A stretch of 10,038 nucleotides of DNA, taken from Alphaproteobacteria bacterium (GTDB lineage: Bacteria > Pseudomonadota > Alphaproteobacteria > Micavibrionales > UBA2020). Shown piece by piece: positions 1 through 7,010 of the stretch (position 1 is its first letter; every line of letters starts with the position of its first letter). The stretch covers positions 1-10,038 of the forward strand of contig JAGLRU010000229.1 of NCBI GenBank assembly GCA_023136145.1. Direction: 5' to 3'. The notes beneath the pieces are model-generated. The model was not told the DNA's origin and made no database searches. It saw only the letters and a program-made list of their open reading frames with translations. The translations under genes were made by a program, and so were the position numbers.

Positions 1-2736
1 CGGTGTGCAGGAGAATTTTTCCTGAATCTGCGTTTCGATGCTGCTTTGCGTATGTTGCGAGGTATTGACTCCAGCTTGCGCCATCGCTCGCGTCTCGCGG
101 TTATCAGAAAGGGTGCTTTCGGCTGTGTGGAGTTTGCGTTGTAGTTCGGCGGCGGTGTTTTCGGAAGATATGAGAATATCAGCGGCTTCCTGACGTTTTG
201 TTTCCGCGTTGGAAATAAGGCTCATCAGCGATTGTTTTTCTTCTTCGATTTGCGCGGGTCGTCCGGCGAGGCGGTCAAGGATGTTCTGTTCCTGCTGAAT
301 GCGTCCTTTGAGTTCGATCAGGCGTAGGCCAATGCGTTCCAGTCGTCCGTTCCAATTTTCAGTGTCGCTTTGAATCTGTACTTTGCGGCGTGTGCGGCTT
401 TCACCTTCGCGGCGAATTTCTGCGTAAATCGTTTGCTGTTCGGTAAGTGTCTGACGTTGTTTGCTTAGGGTTGTTTTGAAAACGGAGATTTTCTCGCGAC
501 TCTCTGCTGTATCGGGCATGGCATCGAAGGACAGCCTAGCCTCCTCTATCTGCGCGGAAAGTGAGGTTGCTTCTTGCGTTGTATCGTCTATGGAGGCGGT
601 GAGGCTGGACAGTCGCGCCGTCACTTCAGACAATTGCCCAGATAATTGGGTGTGCCTGCGACGCAGTGCGTTTAGTGTTTCGTCGGCGGATTTGAAACAC
701 TGACGTGCTGTGTTCACGGCATCAATTATATTGGCGCGGGATTCTTTTGCTTGCTCCACCGTGATGCGGGAGGCATCGAGATCATCTTGCGCGGCGGTGA
801 TTTGTGGCTCAATATTCGTCAGACGGTTTTTTTGTTGCAGACGGATCGCGGCGGCATTTTCAGCTTCTGGAGTCATTACAAGACCATCCCAACGCCACGC
901 GCCACCATCGGGAGTAACGAGGCACTGACCCGGGTGCAGTTCATTCATAAGTTGTTCGGCAATAGTGGCATTCTCCACTATGCCAATTTGCGACAGCGCA
1001 CGGTTCAGGGCGTGCGGGGCGTTGACGGACTGCGGGAGTGCTTTTACTCCGGCTGGCAGTGGGTCTGTTGTATCTGCGATTTCTGGCATATCGTGCCAGT
1101 AAATCGGTGCGGAAGCATCGAGCGCAGCTTGAAGGTCGTCGCCAAGTGCGGCAGCGAGTGCTTTTTCAAGGCCGGGTTCTACGGTGAGATGATCCAGCAC
1201 TGGCTGATAACCGGACTGTGGATCGCGGAGGATACGGCGAAGTGCATCGGCTTCCGCATCCATCCTGCTAAAATTCCCCTGAATCGTCTGGAGCCGTTCG
1301 GTAGCGTCATGCGTTTCAGCTTCTGCGGTAGTGCGATCGGCTTCTGCGAGGTCTGAATTTTCCATTGCCGACTGATATATCTCTTCGGCAGTTGTGATAC
1401 TGGTGACGACTTCCTCAAGCTCCGTTCCGGCAGGAGCATCGGCTATCAGAGTTGCGCGTTCGCCTTCCAGATTTTCCTTGCGGCGTGTGAGGTTTTTATG
1501 GCGATTTTCTATGTCTTGAATCCGGCGTTCTGCTTCATTTCGACCAGCTTCTTTCGTGGCGACTTCCTCGGTCAACTGCGATAGTTCGTTCTCTAGCTTT
1601 TCAACGGTGTTCTGCTGGTCTTCAGTTAACAAACGGGATTCTTCCTCAAGTCCGGTCTGCCGTTGCGCTGCTTCTTCAAGTGCTGAGATTTCTGTATTCA
1701 GGCGTTCAACGGCTTCAACAGCTTCTGCTTTCTGTATGTTTTCATGTGAGACATCGGCAGTGAACTGGAGCAGCAATTTTTCGGATTTGGTGCGTTCTTC
1801 TGTAATTTGACGTTCTTCGGACTCAAGGCCGCCGTAAGTGAGGTTCAGGCGTTGTAGCCCCGCTGCGGTCTCCGCCTCGCTCTGACGCAACTGTGGAAGG
1901 CTAGCGGCGGATTCGGTTTGTTCTGTGGTTAGTCGGGTGACGATCAGTGTTTTTTCACGTACCGTGTTTTCGGTTTGCTCCAGTGAAGTCAAAGCCTGCT
2001 GCACTGCTGTGGTGCTTTCCATCCAGCGCAAATATAGAAGTGAGCCGTCGGCGGTTTGGATATGGCCGCTCAGATTGCGGTAGCGGGATGCCCGTCTAGC
2101 CTGTTTTTTTAAGCCATCCAACTGGACGGTCATCGCGCCAAAGACATCTTCAACGCGGAGCAAATTGGTTTCTGCCGCGCGTAGTTTTAGTTCTGCTTCA
2201 TGGCGACGAGCGTGCAAGCCAGAAATGCCGGCTGCTTCCTCTAGTACCATACGTCGCTGTGTTGGCTTGGCATTTATCATGTCGGCTATACGTCCCTGAC
2301 TGACGAGGCCTGGCGAGTGTGCGCCTATCGATGAATCTGCGAATAGAAGCTGTACATCGCGCATTCGGACGTTCTTGCTGTTTACTTTGTAGATGGAGCC
2401 AACGTCTCGCTCGATCTTGCGGGAGACTTCAAATTCGTCGCAATTGTTTAATTCGGCTGGAGCGGTGCGGTCTGCATTGTCAAGCGTTAGGATGACTTCG
2501 GCGGTATTGCGAGCGGGGCGTCGTTCTGTTCCGCTGAAAATCACATCGTCCATGCCTGAACTGCGCATACGCTTCGGGGAATTCTCACCCATCACCCAGC
2601 GCAGTGCTTCGACAAGATTGGATTTTCCGCATCCGTTCGGGCCGATGATGCCTGTGAGGCCATGATCTATTTCAAGTTCGGTATGTTCTACGAACGACTT
2701 AAATCCGGTTAGCCTGAGTTTGTTAAACTGCATCAT
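1..2736 (-). CDS. smc: Chromosome segregation ATPase Smc (partial, C-terminus beyond left edge)
   Basis: Structural-maintenance-of-chromosomes ATPase, which forms a homodimeric, DNA-entrapping condensin (usually with ScpA/ScpB) that compacts and segregates the nucleoid. The frame is open for 912 codons with no stop and runs off the window. The N-terminal head begins MMQFNKLRLTGFKSF, with Walker A GPNGCGKS at residues 32-39 and the typical RWVMGENS and MDDVIFSGT segments. A long Glu/Gln/Arg-rich coiled coil covers roughly residues 170-500. A compact hinge (about 509-625) starts at GYQPVLDHL and ends near DGLVMTPE, and the returning coiled coil fills the rest. Family members are about 1,150 residues, so some 240 residues carrying the ABC signature and Walker B lie outside. 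The first of two tandem ATGs is preferred because an AAAGGA ribosome site lies 11 nt upstream, inside the end of the DsbA-family gene. Only 5 nt separate the two genes, suggesting co-transcription and coupling. Confidence 0.96.
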   Translation of the reverse strand, partial: MMQFNKLRLTGFKSFVEHTELEIDHGLTGIIGPNGCGKSNLVEALRWVMGENSPKRMRSSGMDDVIFSGTERRPARNTAEVILTLDNADRTAPAELNNCDEFEVSRKIERDVGSIYKVNSKNVRMRDVQLLFADSSIGAHSPGLVSQGRIADMINAKPTQRRMVLEEAAGISGLHARRHEAELKLRAAETNLLRVEDVFGAMTVQLDGLKKQARRASRYRNLSGHIQTADGSLLYLRWMESTTAVQQALTSLEQTENTVREKTLIVTRLTTEQTESAASLPQLRQSEAETAAGLQRLNLTYGGLESEERQITEERTKSEKLLLQFTADVSHENIQKAEAVEAVERLNTEISALEEAAQRQTGLEEESRLLTEDQQNTVEKLENELSQLTEEVATKEAGRNEAERRIQDIENRHKNLTRRKENLEGERATLIADAPAGTELEEVVTSITTAEEIYQSAMENSDLAEADRTTAEAETHDATERLQTIQGNFSRMDAEADALRRILRDPQSGYQPVLDHLTVEPGLEKALAAALGDDLQAALDASAPIYWHDMPEIADTTDPLPAGVKALPQSVNAPHALNRALSQIGIVENATIAEQLMNELHPGQCLVTPDGGAWRWDGLVMTPEAENAAAIRLQQKNRLTNIEPQITAAQDDLDASRITVEQAKESRANIIDAVNTARQCFKSADETLNALRRRHTQLSGQLSEVTARLSSLTASIDDTTQEATSLSAQIEEARLSFDAMPDTAESREKISVFKTTLSKQRQTLTEQQTIYAEIRREGESRTRRKVQIQSDTENWNGRLERIGLRLIELKGRIQQEQNILDRLAGRPAQIEEEKQSLMSLISNAETKRQEAADILISSENTAAELQRKLHTAESTLSDNRETRAMAQAGVNTSQHTQSSIETQIQEKFSCTP

Positions 2737-2741
2737 CAGGC

Positions 2742-3518
2742 TTATTTTCCTTTCGTCAGCTTATCGACGATTTTCACGAATTCGGCTACGTCCCTAGCAC
2801 CGGTTAGCTTTTCGGCACCATCATTGAAAACAAACGTCGGCGTTGCCCTGATGTTGTATTTTCTTTGCGCTTTCTGTAATACGTCCAAAATGGCAGTTTC
2901 CAGTTCCACGTTTTGTGTACATTTTTTGAAAGCGTTCTCGTCCATTCCGGCGAGGCTGCCAAGTTGCGCGAGACCTACTAGTGGGTCTTTGTTTCTTATC
3001 CATCGTTTTTGATTGTTAAAAAGCACTTCGATCATGCTGAAAAATTTATCTTCGGGGACACAACGAGCCATCATAGATCCCCTGAGCGCAATGTTATCCA
3101 GAGGAAAGTCACGAAATATCAGCTTGGCTTTACCAGTGTCGATCAGGAGCCTTTTGATTTCAGGCCTTATTTTCTCTGAGAAGTATGCGCAGTATGAGCA
3201 GGTTAGGGAGGTATATTCGATGATTGTTACTGGAGCATTTTCGTTACCAATGACTTTGTCTTTTATGGCGGCGGCCACGTCAAATTTTGAGGAAGTTGTG
3301 GTGGCAGTGGGAGGCGCGAGAAGGCTTTGGGCTTTTTTCGGTTCGATCACTGCTTTATCGGAAGGAGCGGGTGAAGCTGCTTGTTCGACGGAGGGTATTT
3401 CCGGTACTTGCTCATTTGGAGCAGCGTTCCCTTTTGATAGAAAAAGAGTGATCGTGAAGTAACCGATAACGAATACGACTATCCCGATAGCTATTCCCTT
3501 GCTGCTTTTATTCAACAT
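2742..3518 (-). CDS. Membrane-anchored DsbA-family thiol:disulfide oxidoreductase
   Basis: A 258-residue thioredoxin-fold protein predicted to act in the periplasm on cysteine pairs of exported proteins. Residues 8-28 form one hydrophobic segment (signal anchor or uncleaved signal). A Pro/Ala/Ser-rich linker follows to about residue 76, then a DsbA-type domain from about 79 to 255. The redox motif is CSYC at 107-110, inside the family pattern EYTSLTCSYCAYF, and the cis-proline loop is ATPT with P227. Two further cysteines, C153 and C200, could form a structural disulfide. The gene sits directly upstream of smc, as in many Alphaproteobacteria, although no functional link between the two proteins is established. 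A ribosome site is weak (purine-rich AGAAAG upstream of the ATG). Whether it oxidises, reduces or isomerises cannot be read from sequence, so I give no Dsb letter. Confidence in the family is high. Confidence 0.93.
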   Translation of the reverse strand: MLNKSSKGIAIGIVVFVIGYFTITLFLSKGNAAPNEQVPEIPSVEQAASPAPSDKAVIEPKKAQSLLAPPTATTTSSKFDVAAAIKDKVIGNENAPVTIIEYTSLTCSYCAYFSEKIRPEIKRLLIDTGKAKLIFRDFPLDNIALRGSMMARCVPEDKFFSMIEVLFNNQKRWIRNKDPLVGLAQLGSLAGMDENAFKKCTQNVELETAILDVLQKAQRKYNIRATPTFVFNDGAEKLTGARDVAEFVKIVDKLTKGK

Positions 3519-3566
3519 GCGATTCTTTGCTTTCTGTAATTTATCGTTGTTTTAGAAACTCGGCGC

Positions 3567-3596
3567 AGTATAAACTTTTTAAGGGCAAAAAATCAA
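3567..3596 (-). promoter_or_regulatory. Candidate sigma70 promoter for the dsbA-like gene and smc
   Basis: On the minus strand there is TTGATT (3596-3591) as a -35 box, an 18-nt spacer, then TATACT (3572-3567) as a -10 box, a 5-of-6 match to TATAAT. Transcription would start about 40 nt before the ATG at 3518. This is inferred from box matches alone. Confidence 0.4.
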
Positions 3597-3706
3597 TATG
3601 ACTTAAAGTAATTTATGGACAAAAAATTGATTTATCGCCAACATTTTGGATTAGAAAAACCATTTAAGGCGTTGTGTAGAAAATGAAATGAGGTTATAAC
3701 ACTTCT

Positions 3707-4534
3707 ATGACAAAAACGTTTATAAAAATGCACGGATTAGGCAATGATTTTGTTATTTTTGACGGACGGGCGCAAAAATTTCAAATACCGCTTGAAAGGA
3801 TTCGGGAATTAGCGGATCGCCGGACAGGGATTGGTTTCGATCAGATGGTTATTATTGACTCGGCGAGATCATCGGAAACTGATGCTTTTATGAGGATTTA
3901 CAATGCTGACGGTAGCGAAGTGGGAGCTTGCGGTAATGCGACCCGCTGCGTTGCAAAATTGCTGATAAAGGAATTGAAAAAACCTGCTGTTATTATGGAG
4001 ACAAAAGCTGCCATTTTGAAAGCTGAAATGGCTGGAAACAATGTTTCTGTTGATATGGGCAAGGCTCATCTTGGATGGAAAGAAATCCCATTAAGTTGCG
4101 AGGAAAGTACACTTTCTTTGCCAGTATCCACCGAGGGATTAAAGAATCCAGTTGCTGTCAACGTAGGTAATCCTCATGCGGTATTTTTTGTGAAGAATGT
4201 GGATAATATTGAGCTTGAGGCGGTCGGTCCTGAAATTGAGCATAACCTTCTTTTTCCTGAGCGGATCAATGTGGAGGTTGCGGAAGTTATCTCTCCTTCC
4301 AAAATTAGGATGCGAGTGTGGGAACGTGGAACCGGTATAACGCCAGCTTGCGGAACCGGAGCCTGCGCAACAGCCGTTGCCGGAGTGCGCCGCGGACTGA
4401 CAGAACGAAAAGTCACGATCATCCTCGACGGAGGCACACTAGATATAGAATGGCGCGAAAGTGACGGTCATATCCTAATGACAGGCGACGCGACTGAGGT
4501 TTATCGGGGGGAAGTGGAGGTATTAGGTGTGTAA
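3707..4534 (+). CDS. dapF: Diaminopimelate epimerase DapF
   Basis: A cytoplasmic, cofactor-independent epimerase converting LL-diaminopimelate to meso-diaminopimelate, the precursor of lysine and of the peptidoglycan cross-link. It has 275 residues, the normal family length. The N-terminal signature KMHGLGNDFV is at 8-17. The first catalytic cysteine, C75, is in GACGNATRC. NVGNPHAV (152-159) and WERGTGIT (205-212) bind substrate. The second catalytic cysteine, C215, is in PACGTGACAT. Both halves of the pseudo-symmetric fold are intact. The start ATG places the GLGNDF motif at the expected distance from the N-terminus. The nearest Shine-Dalgarno-like purines (TGAGG) end 13 nt before the ATG, which is long. 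It is followed by mtaB and ftsY as in other Alphaproteobacteria, but a GNAT gene overlapping its last 8 nt intervenes. Confidence 0.97.
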   Translation: MTKTFIKMHGLGNDFVIFDGRAQKFQIPLERIRELADRRTGIGFDQMVIIDSARSSETDAFMRIYNADGSEVGACGNATRCVAKLLIKELKKPAVIMETKAAILKAEMAGNNVSVDMGKAHLGWKEIPLSCEESTLSLPVSTEGLKNPVAVNVGNPHAVFFVKNVDNIELEAVGPEIEHNLLFPERINVEVAEVISPSKIRMRVWERGTGITPACGTGACATAVAGVRRGLTERKVTIILDGGTLDIEWRESDGHILMTGDATEVYRGEVEVLGV

Positions 4535-5063
4535 GTTAGTAAATGAAATTTTGCCCATTGAAGGGGAAAAAATAAAAATAAGACCAATAATTGAAAGTGA
4601 TCTTAAGGTATGGCTAATTCTTGAAAAAGATCAGGAAACTCAAAAGTACTTAAGAAATAAGAAATTGAATTACTCGGATAAAAAATGGTTAGACAAGGCT
4701 CAATCTAAAATTAAACAAATTAATTGCTCAATTTTAGCCATAGCAGATAAAAAAAATGACCAGTTCATGGGTAGGGCATCTCTTGTATTATCTCTAGTTG
4801 GATCTCAAATTGAATATGAAGTTATGGTCATTTTATCAAGCGATAGTGTAAATAAAAAATCAGGTTTAGGTCGTGAAGCATGCCAACTTTTAGTCGAAGC
4901 GGCTTTCAAATGTTTGTCAGCTAAATCTGTTATAGCAAAAACTCATCCTGAAAATGAACGATGCATTAAAATGCTAAACAAACTGAATTTTAGCTTCTTC
5001 GAGAAAGAAATTCAAGGGATTTACAAGGATTGGCTGATCTATAAGAGAGAGACGCGATCATGA
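4527..5063 (+). CDS. GNAT-family N-acetyltransferase (RimJ/RimL-like), AT-rich insertion
   Basis: A 178-residue acetyl-CoA-dependent acyltransferase; the acceptor (protein N-terminus, metabolite or drug) is unknown. The N-terminal KIKIRPIIESDLKVW (15-29) matches the opening beta-strand and helix of the RimJ/RimL-type branch. Motif A with the pyrophosphate-binding loop is at about 99-118, including SGLGREA at 112-118. Motif B is HPENERCIKMLNKLNF at 140-155. It must start with GTG, because a GGAGG ribosome site sits 6 nt upstream and no in-frame ATG is near. The start lies inside the last codons of dapF (8-nt overlap), so translation is probably coupled to dapF. GC is about 32% by hand count, against about 50% in mtaB, and lysine and AT-ending codons dominate. 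Relatives usually have dapF directly followed by mtaB, so I infer that this gene was acquired and inserted. Confidence 0.87.
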   Translation: MCKLVNEILPIEGEKIKIRPIIESDLKVWLILEKDQETQKYLRNKKLNYSDKKWLDKAQSKIKQINCSILAIADKKNDQFMGRASLVLSLVGSQIEYEVMVILSSDSVNKKSGLGREACQLLVEAAFKCLSAKSVIAKTHPENERCIKMLNKLNFSFFEKEIQGIYKDWLIYKRETRS

Positions 5064-5102
5064 ACTTCCTAAAAGTATAACGTTAAAGGAGAGAATGGGT
5101 AT

Positions 5103-6365
5103 ATGACCCACGAGACCAAAGACAATATAAAAGCAATCACCTTTGGCTGTCGTTTGAACACATACGAGTCTGAGGTGATGAAAAATCATGCTCGGAAAGC
5201 GGGTATTGATAATGCTATTATTATCAACACTTGTGCGGTGACGAATGAGGCGGAGCGTAAATCGCGTCAAGCCATTCGTCGTATGCGGCGTGAGAATCCG
5301 GATGCGCGAATTATTGTCACTGGTTGCGCGGTGCAGGTGAATCCAGACAGCTTTGTCGACATGCCTGAAGTCGATCAGGTGATTGGCAATGATATAAAAC
5401 TAAAAGCTGAGTCGTGGAGCGAGCCTTTCTCCGAGCGCGTGCAAGTGAACGATATTATGTCGGTCAAGGAGATTATGGATCATAATGTACTTAGCGGCTT
5501 TGAAGACCGAACGCGGGCTTTTGTGCAGGTGCAGAACGGCTGCGACCACTGTTGCACATTCTGCATTATTCCTTATGGGCGGGGGCCTTCTCGTTCGGTT
5601 GCGATTGGAAATATCGCTAAACAGGTGAGGAAACTGATTGCGGGAGGTTATCAGGAGATCGTTCTGACGGGCGTGGATATTACTTCTTACGGTGCTGATC
5701 TGCCGGAACGTCCGACTTTGGGGCAAATGACGCGTCATCTGCTGGAGTTGGCACCGGAGATTAAACGTTTGCGATTGTCATCGCTTGATCCAGCTGGAAT
5801 TGATGGGGATTTGTGGGAGCTTATTGGCGATGAGCCGCGTCTGATGCCACACCTTCATCTAAGTATGCAGGCGGGGGATGATATGGTGTTGAAACGCATG
5901 AAACGCCGACACTCGCGCCGTGATTTGTTTGATGTATGTGACAAGGCGCGTCGGTTGCGTTCTGATATTGTTTTCGGTGCGGATATTATCGCCGGATTTC
6001 CAACGGAAACGGAGGAGATGTTTGAAAACACCCTTAGTGCTGTTAAGGAATGCGATCTTACGTTCCTGCATGTCTTTCCTTACTCGCTGCGTTGTGGAAC
6101 GCCTGCTGCCCGTATGCCACAGGTGGATGGCATCGTGCGGAAAGAACGTGCAAAGCGTTTGCGCGAACTCGGGATTGAACAATTAAACAGGCATCTGGAA
6201 TCTCTGGTCGGGAAATCTCTGCCTGTGTTGATAGAAGAAAACAACAAGGGTCGTACGGAGTATTTCAGCGAGGTTACGATTGATCGTAACCTTCCGTCAG
6301 GGAAAATTGTGACGGTCAAGATGGAGCGTGTGGCGGAGAATTATTTGAAGGGCGCGCTTGTTTAG
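5103..6365 (+). CDS. mtaB: tRNA (N6-threonylcarbamoyladenosine(37)-C2)-methylthiotransferase MtaB
   Basis: A radical-SAM enzyme that converts t6A37 to ms2t6A37 in tRNAs reading ANN codons, using two 4Fe-4S clusters. It has 420 residues. The N-terminal UPF0004 domain supplies auxiliary-cluster cysteines C16 (FGCRLNTYES), C44 (NTCAVTNEAE) and C75 (VTGCAVQ). The radical-SAM triad is C147, C151 and C154 in NGCDHCCTFCIIPYGRGPSR. Further family motifs are TGVDITSYG, RLSSLDP, HLHLSMQAGDD and FGADIIAGFPTET. A C-terminal TRAM domain covers about 365-418. NTCAVTNEA and the TGVDI motif place it with MtaB rather than MiaB or RimO. The ATG is supported by AAAGGAGAG ending 9 nt upstream. GC is near 50%, in contrast to the AT-rich genes on both sides. 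The 39-nt gap after the GNAT gene suggests the same transcript. Confidence 0.94.
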   Translation: MTHETKDNIKAITFGCRLNTYESEVMKNHARKAGIDNAIIINTCAVTNEAERKSRQAIRRMRRENPDARIIVTGCAVQVNPDSFVDMPEVDQVIGNDIKLKAESWSEPFSERVQVNDIMSVKEIMDHNVLSGFEDRTRAFVQVQNGCDHCCTFCIIPYGRGPSRSVAIGNIAKQVRKLIAGGYQEIVLTGVDITSYGADLPERPTLGQMTRHLLELAPEIKRLRLSSLDPAGIDGDLWELIGDEPRLMPHLHLSMQAGDDMVLKRMKRRHSRRDLFDVCDKARRLRSDIVFGADIIAGFPTETEEMFENTLSAVKECDLTFLHVFPYSLRCGTPAARMPQVDGIVRKERAKRLRELGIEQLNRHLESLVGKSLPVLIEENNKGRTEYFSEVTIDRNLPSGKIVTVKMERVAENYLKGALV

Positions 6366-6386
6366 ATAAGCTTTTACCTTTGAATT

Positions 6387-6800
6387 TTAATTCTTCAGAG
6401 GAATCAGTCTTTGTACTTTTGCCTTTTGAGCAATGCGTTCGAGCGTTTTATCGGCTGTGGTAGTTATCTCTCTTCCAGTATCATCTTCAAGAGAGCCATC
6501 TTTTTTTATAGAAAAATTAAATTGTTTTCCATCCTTCCTGAGAACATTTGTAGATACTTCAAGAGGCTTTTTGTTGCTTTTCGTAAGAGAAAAAATAAAT
6601 TTTGATTCAGGCTTATCTTCTAAAATAGTCAATCCTTCAATCAACACAGCAGCATTTTCAAAAGTTTGTCTTAAATCACACAACTCCTGTTTATCTGTTA
6701 TACTTCCTTTTTCAACAACTCTTTGAAAAGCAAGAACAAGATCACCCTTTTTCAAACCTTGTTCAACGATATCTCTAGCATCACCGTGCTCTGTACTCAT
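6387..6800 (-). CDS. Hypothetical 137-residue protein, unrecognised, AT-rich
   Basis: I do not recognise this protein. It looks like a real gene: GGAGAG lies 5 nt before the ATG, the frame is open over 137 codons, and the composition is that of a soluble globular protein. No signal peptide, membrane segment, helix-turn-helix or cysteine motif is visible, and there is one cysteine. By eye, residues 5-60 look helical, about 65-112 look beta-rich (KFIFSLTKS, FNFSIKKDGSL), and about 114-132 form a C-terminal helix ending AKVQRLIPLKN. It is convergent with mtaB, with 21 nt between the stop codons, and divergent from ftsY. GC is about 34%, much lower than either neighbour, which points to acquisition from elsewhere. 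A TTGACA box and a perfect 16-bp palindrome lie upstream, so it probably has its own regulated promoter. Confidence 0.72.
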   Translation of the reverse strand: MSTEHGDARDIVEQGLKKGDLVLAFQRVVEKGSITDKQELCDLRQTFENAAVLIEGLTILEDKPESKFIFSLTKSNKKPLEVSTNVLRKDGKQFNFSIKKDGSLEDDTGREITTTADKTLERIAQKAKVQRLIPLKN

Positions 6801-6826
6801 TACTGCTCTCCATAAGAAAAATTATT

Positions 6827-6842
6827 ATTAAGTTAACTTAAT
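6827..6842. promoter_or_regulatory. Perfect 16-bp palindrome, candidate operator
   Basis: ATTAAGTTAACTTAAT reads identically on both strands and lies 27-42 nt upstream of the start of the hypothetical gene. It covers the position where its -10 box should fall. A dyad of this size at a promoter is typical of a dimeric repressor site. The binding protein is unknown, and AT-rich DNA produces some palindromes by chance. Confidence 0.4.
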
Positions 6843-6864
6843 CAGATGTATATATCATGTCAAG
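6836..6864 (-). promoter_or_regulatory. Candidate promoter of the hypothetical gene
   Basis: On the minus strand a consensus TTGACA (-35) occupies 6864-6859. At 17-nt spacing the -10 position is TTAAGT (6841-6836), only 3 of 6 matches, and this lies inside the palindrome. A perfect -35 with a poor -10 under a dyad would suit a regulated promoter. This is inference from sequence matches. Confidence 0.35.
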
Positions 6865-6927
6865 TTTTTATTTTCCTAATACAATAACCTGACTTTTATT
6901 ACATGAAAAACATATCGCTTTTCAAGC

Positions 6928-6936
6928 TGTTATGAT
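6928..6936 (+). promoter_or_regulatory. Candidate extended -10 promoter for ftsY-amn
   Basis: TGTTATGAT contains the TGn extension followed by TATGAT (5 of 6 to TATAAT). No good -35 is present at 16-18 nt, as is usual for extended -10 promoters. It would give a leader of roughly 65-70 nt before the ftsY ATG. Confidence 0.35.
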
Positions 6937-7010
6937 TTGGCTATTTTTATAAGATGCCAATAGAGTGAAGTCAGAAATTCGGGCTCTAGGATGACGGGTG
7001 AGGTTATAAC

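Noticed and set aside
751..1356. A 201-codon plus-strand open frame opposite smc.
   Set aside because: It is a shadow frame of smc. Its translation is rich in Cys, Trp and His without family motifs, while the minus-strand frame is a continuous, recognisable Smc.
3013..3462. A 149-codon plus-strand open frame opposite the dsbA-like gene.
   Set aside because: It is a shadow of the minus-strand gene, which carries the CxxC and cis-Pro motifs. No ribosome site or family motif was seen in this frame.
3615..3686. A 23-codon plus-strand ORF (MDKKLIYRQHFGLEKPFKA...) just upstream of dapF, faintly like the FGLxxKPF opening of ExeA-type ATPases.
   Set aside because: It is very short, has only AAAG as a ribosome site, and sits in the divergent promoter region. 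The resemblance covers too few residues to support a gene or a remnant.
6366..6386. Possible bidirectional terminator between the convergent mtaB and hypothetical gene stops.
   Set aside because: The 21-nt gap has no inverted repeat long enough to form a hairpin.
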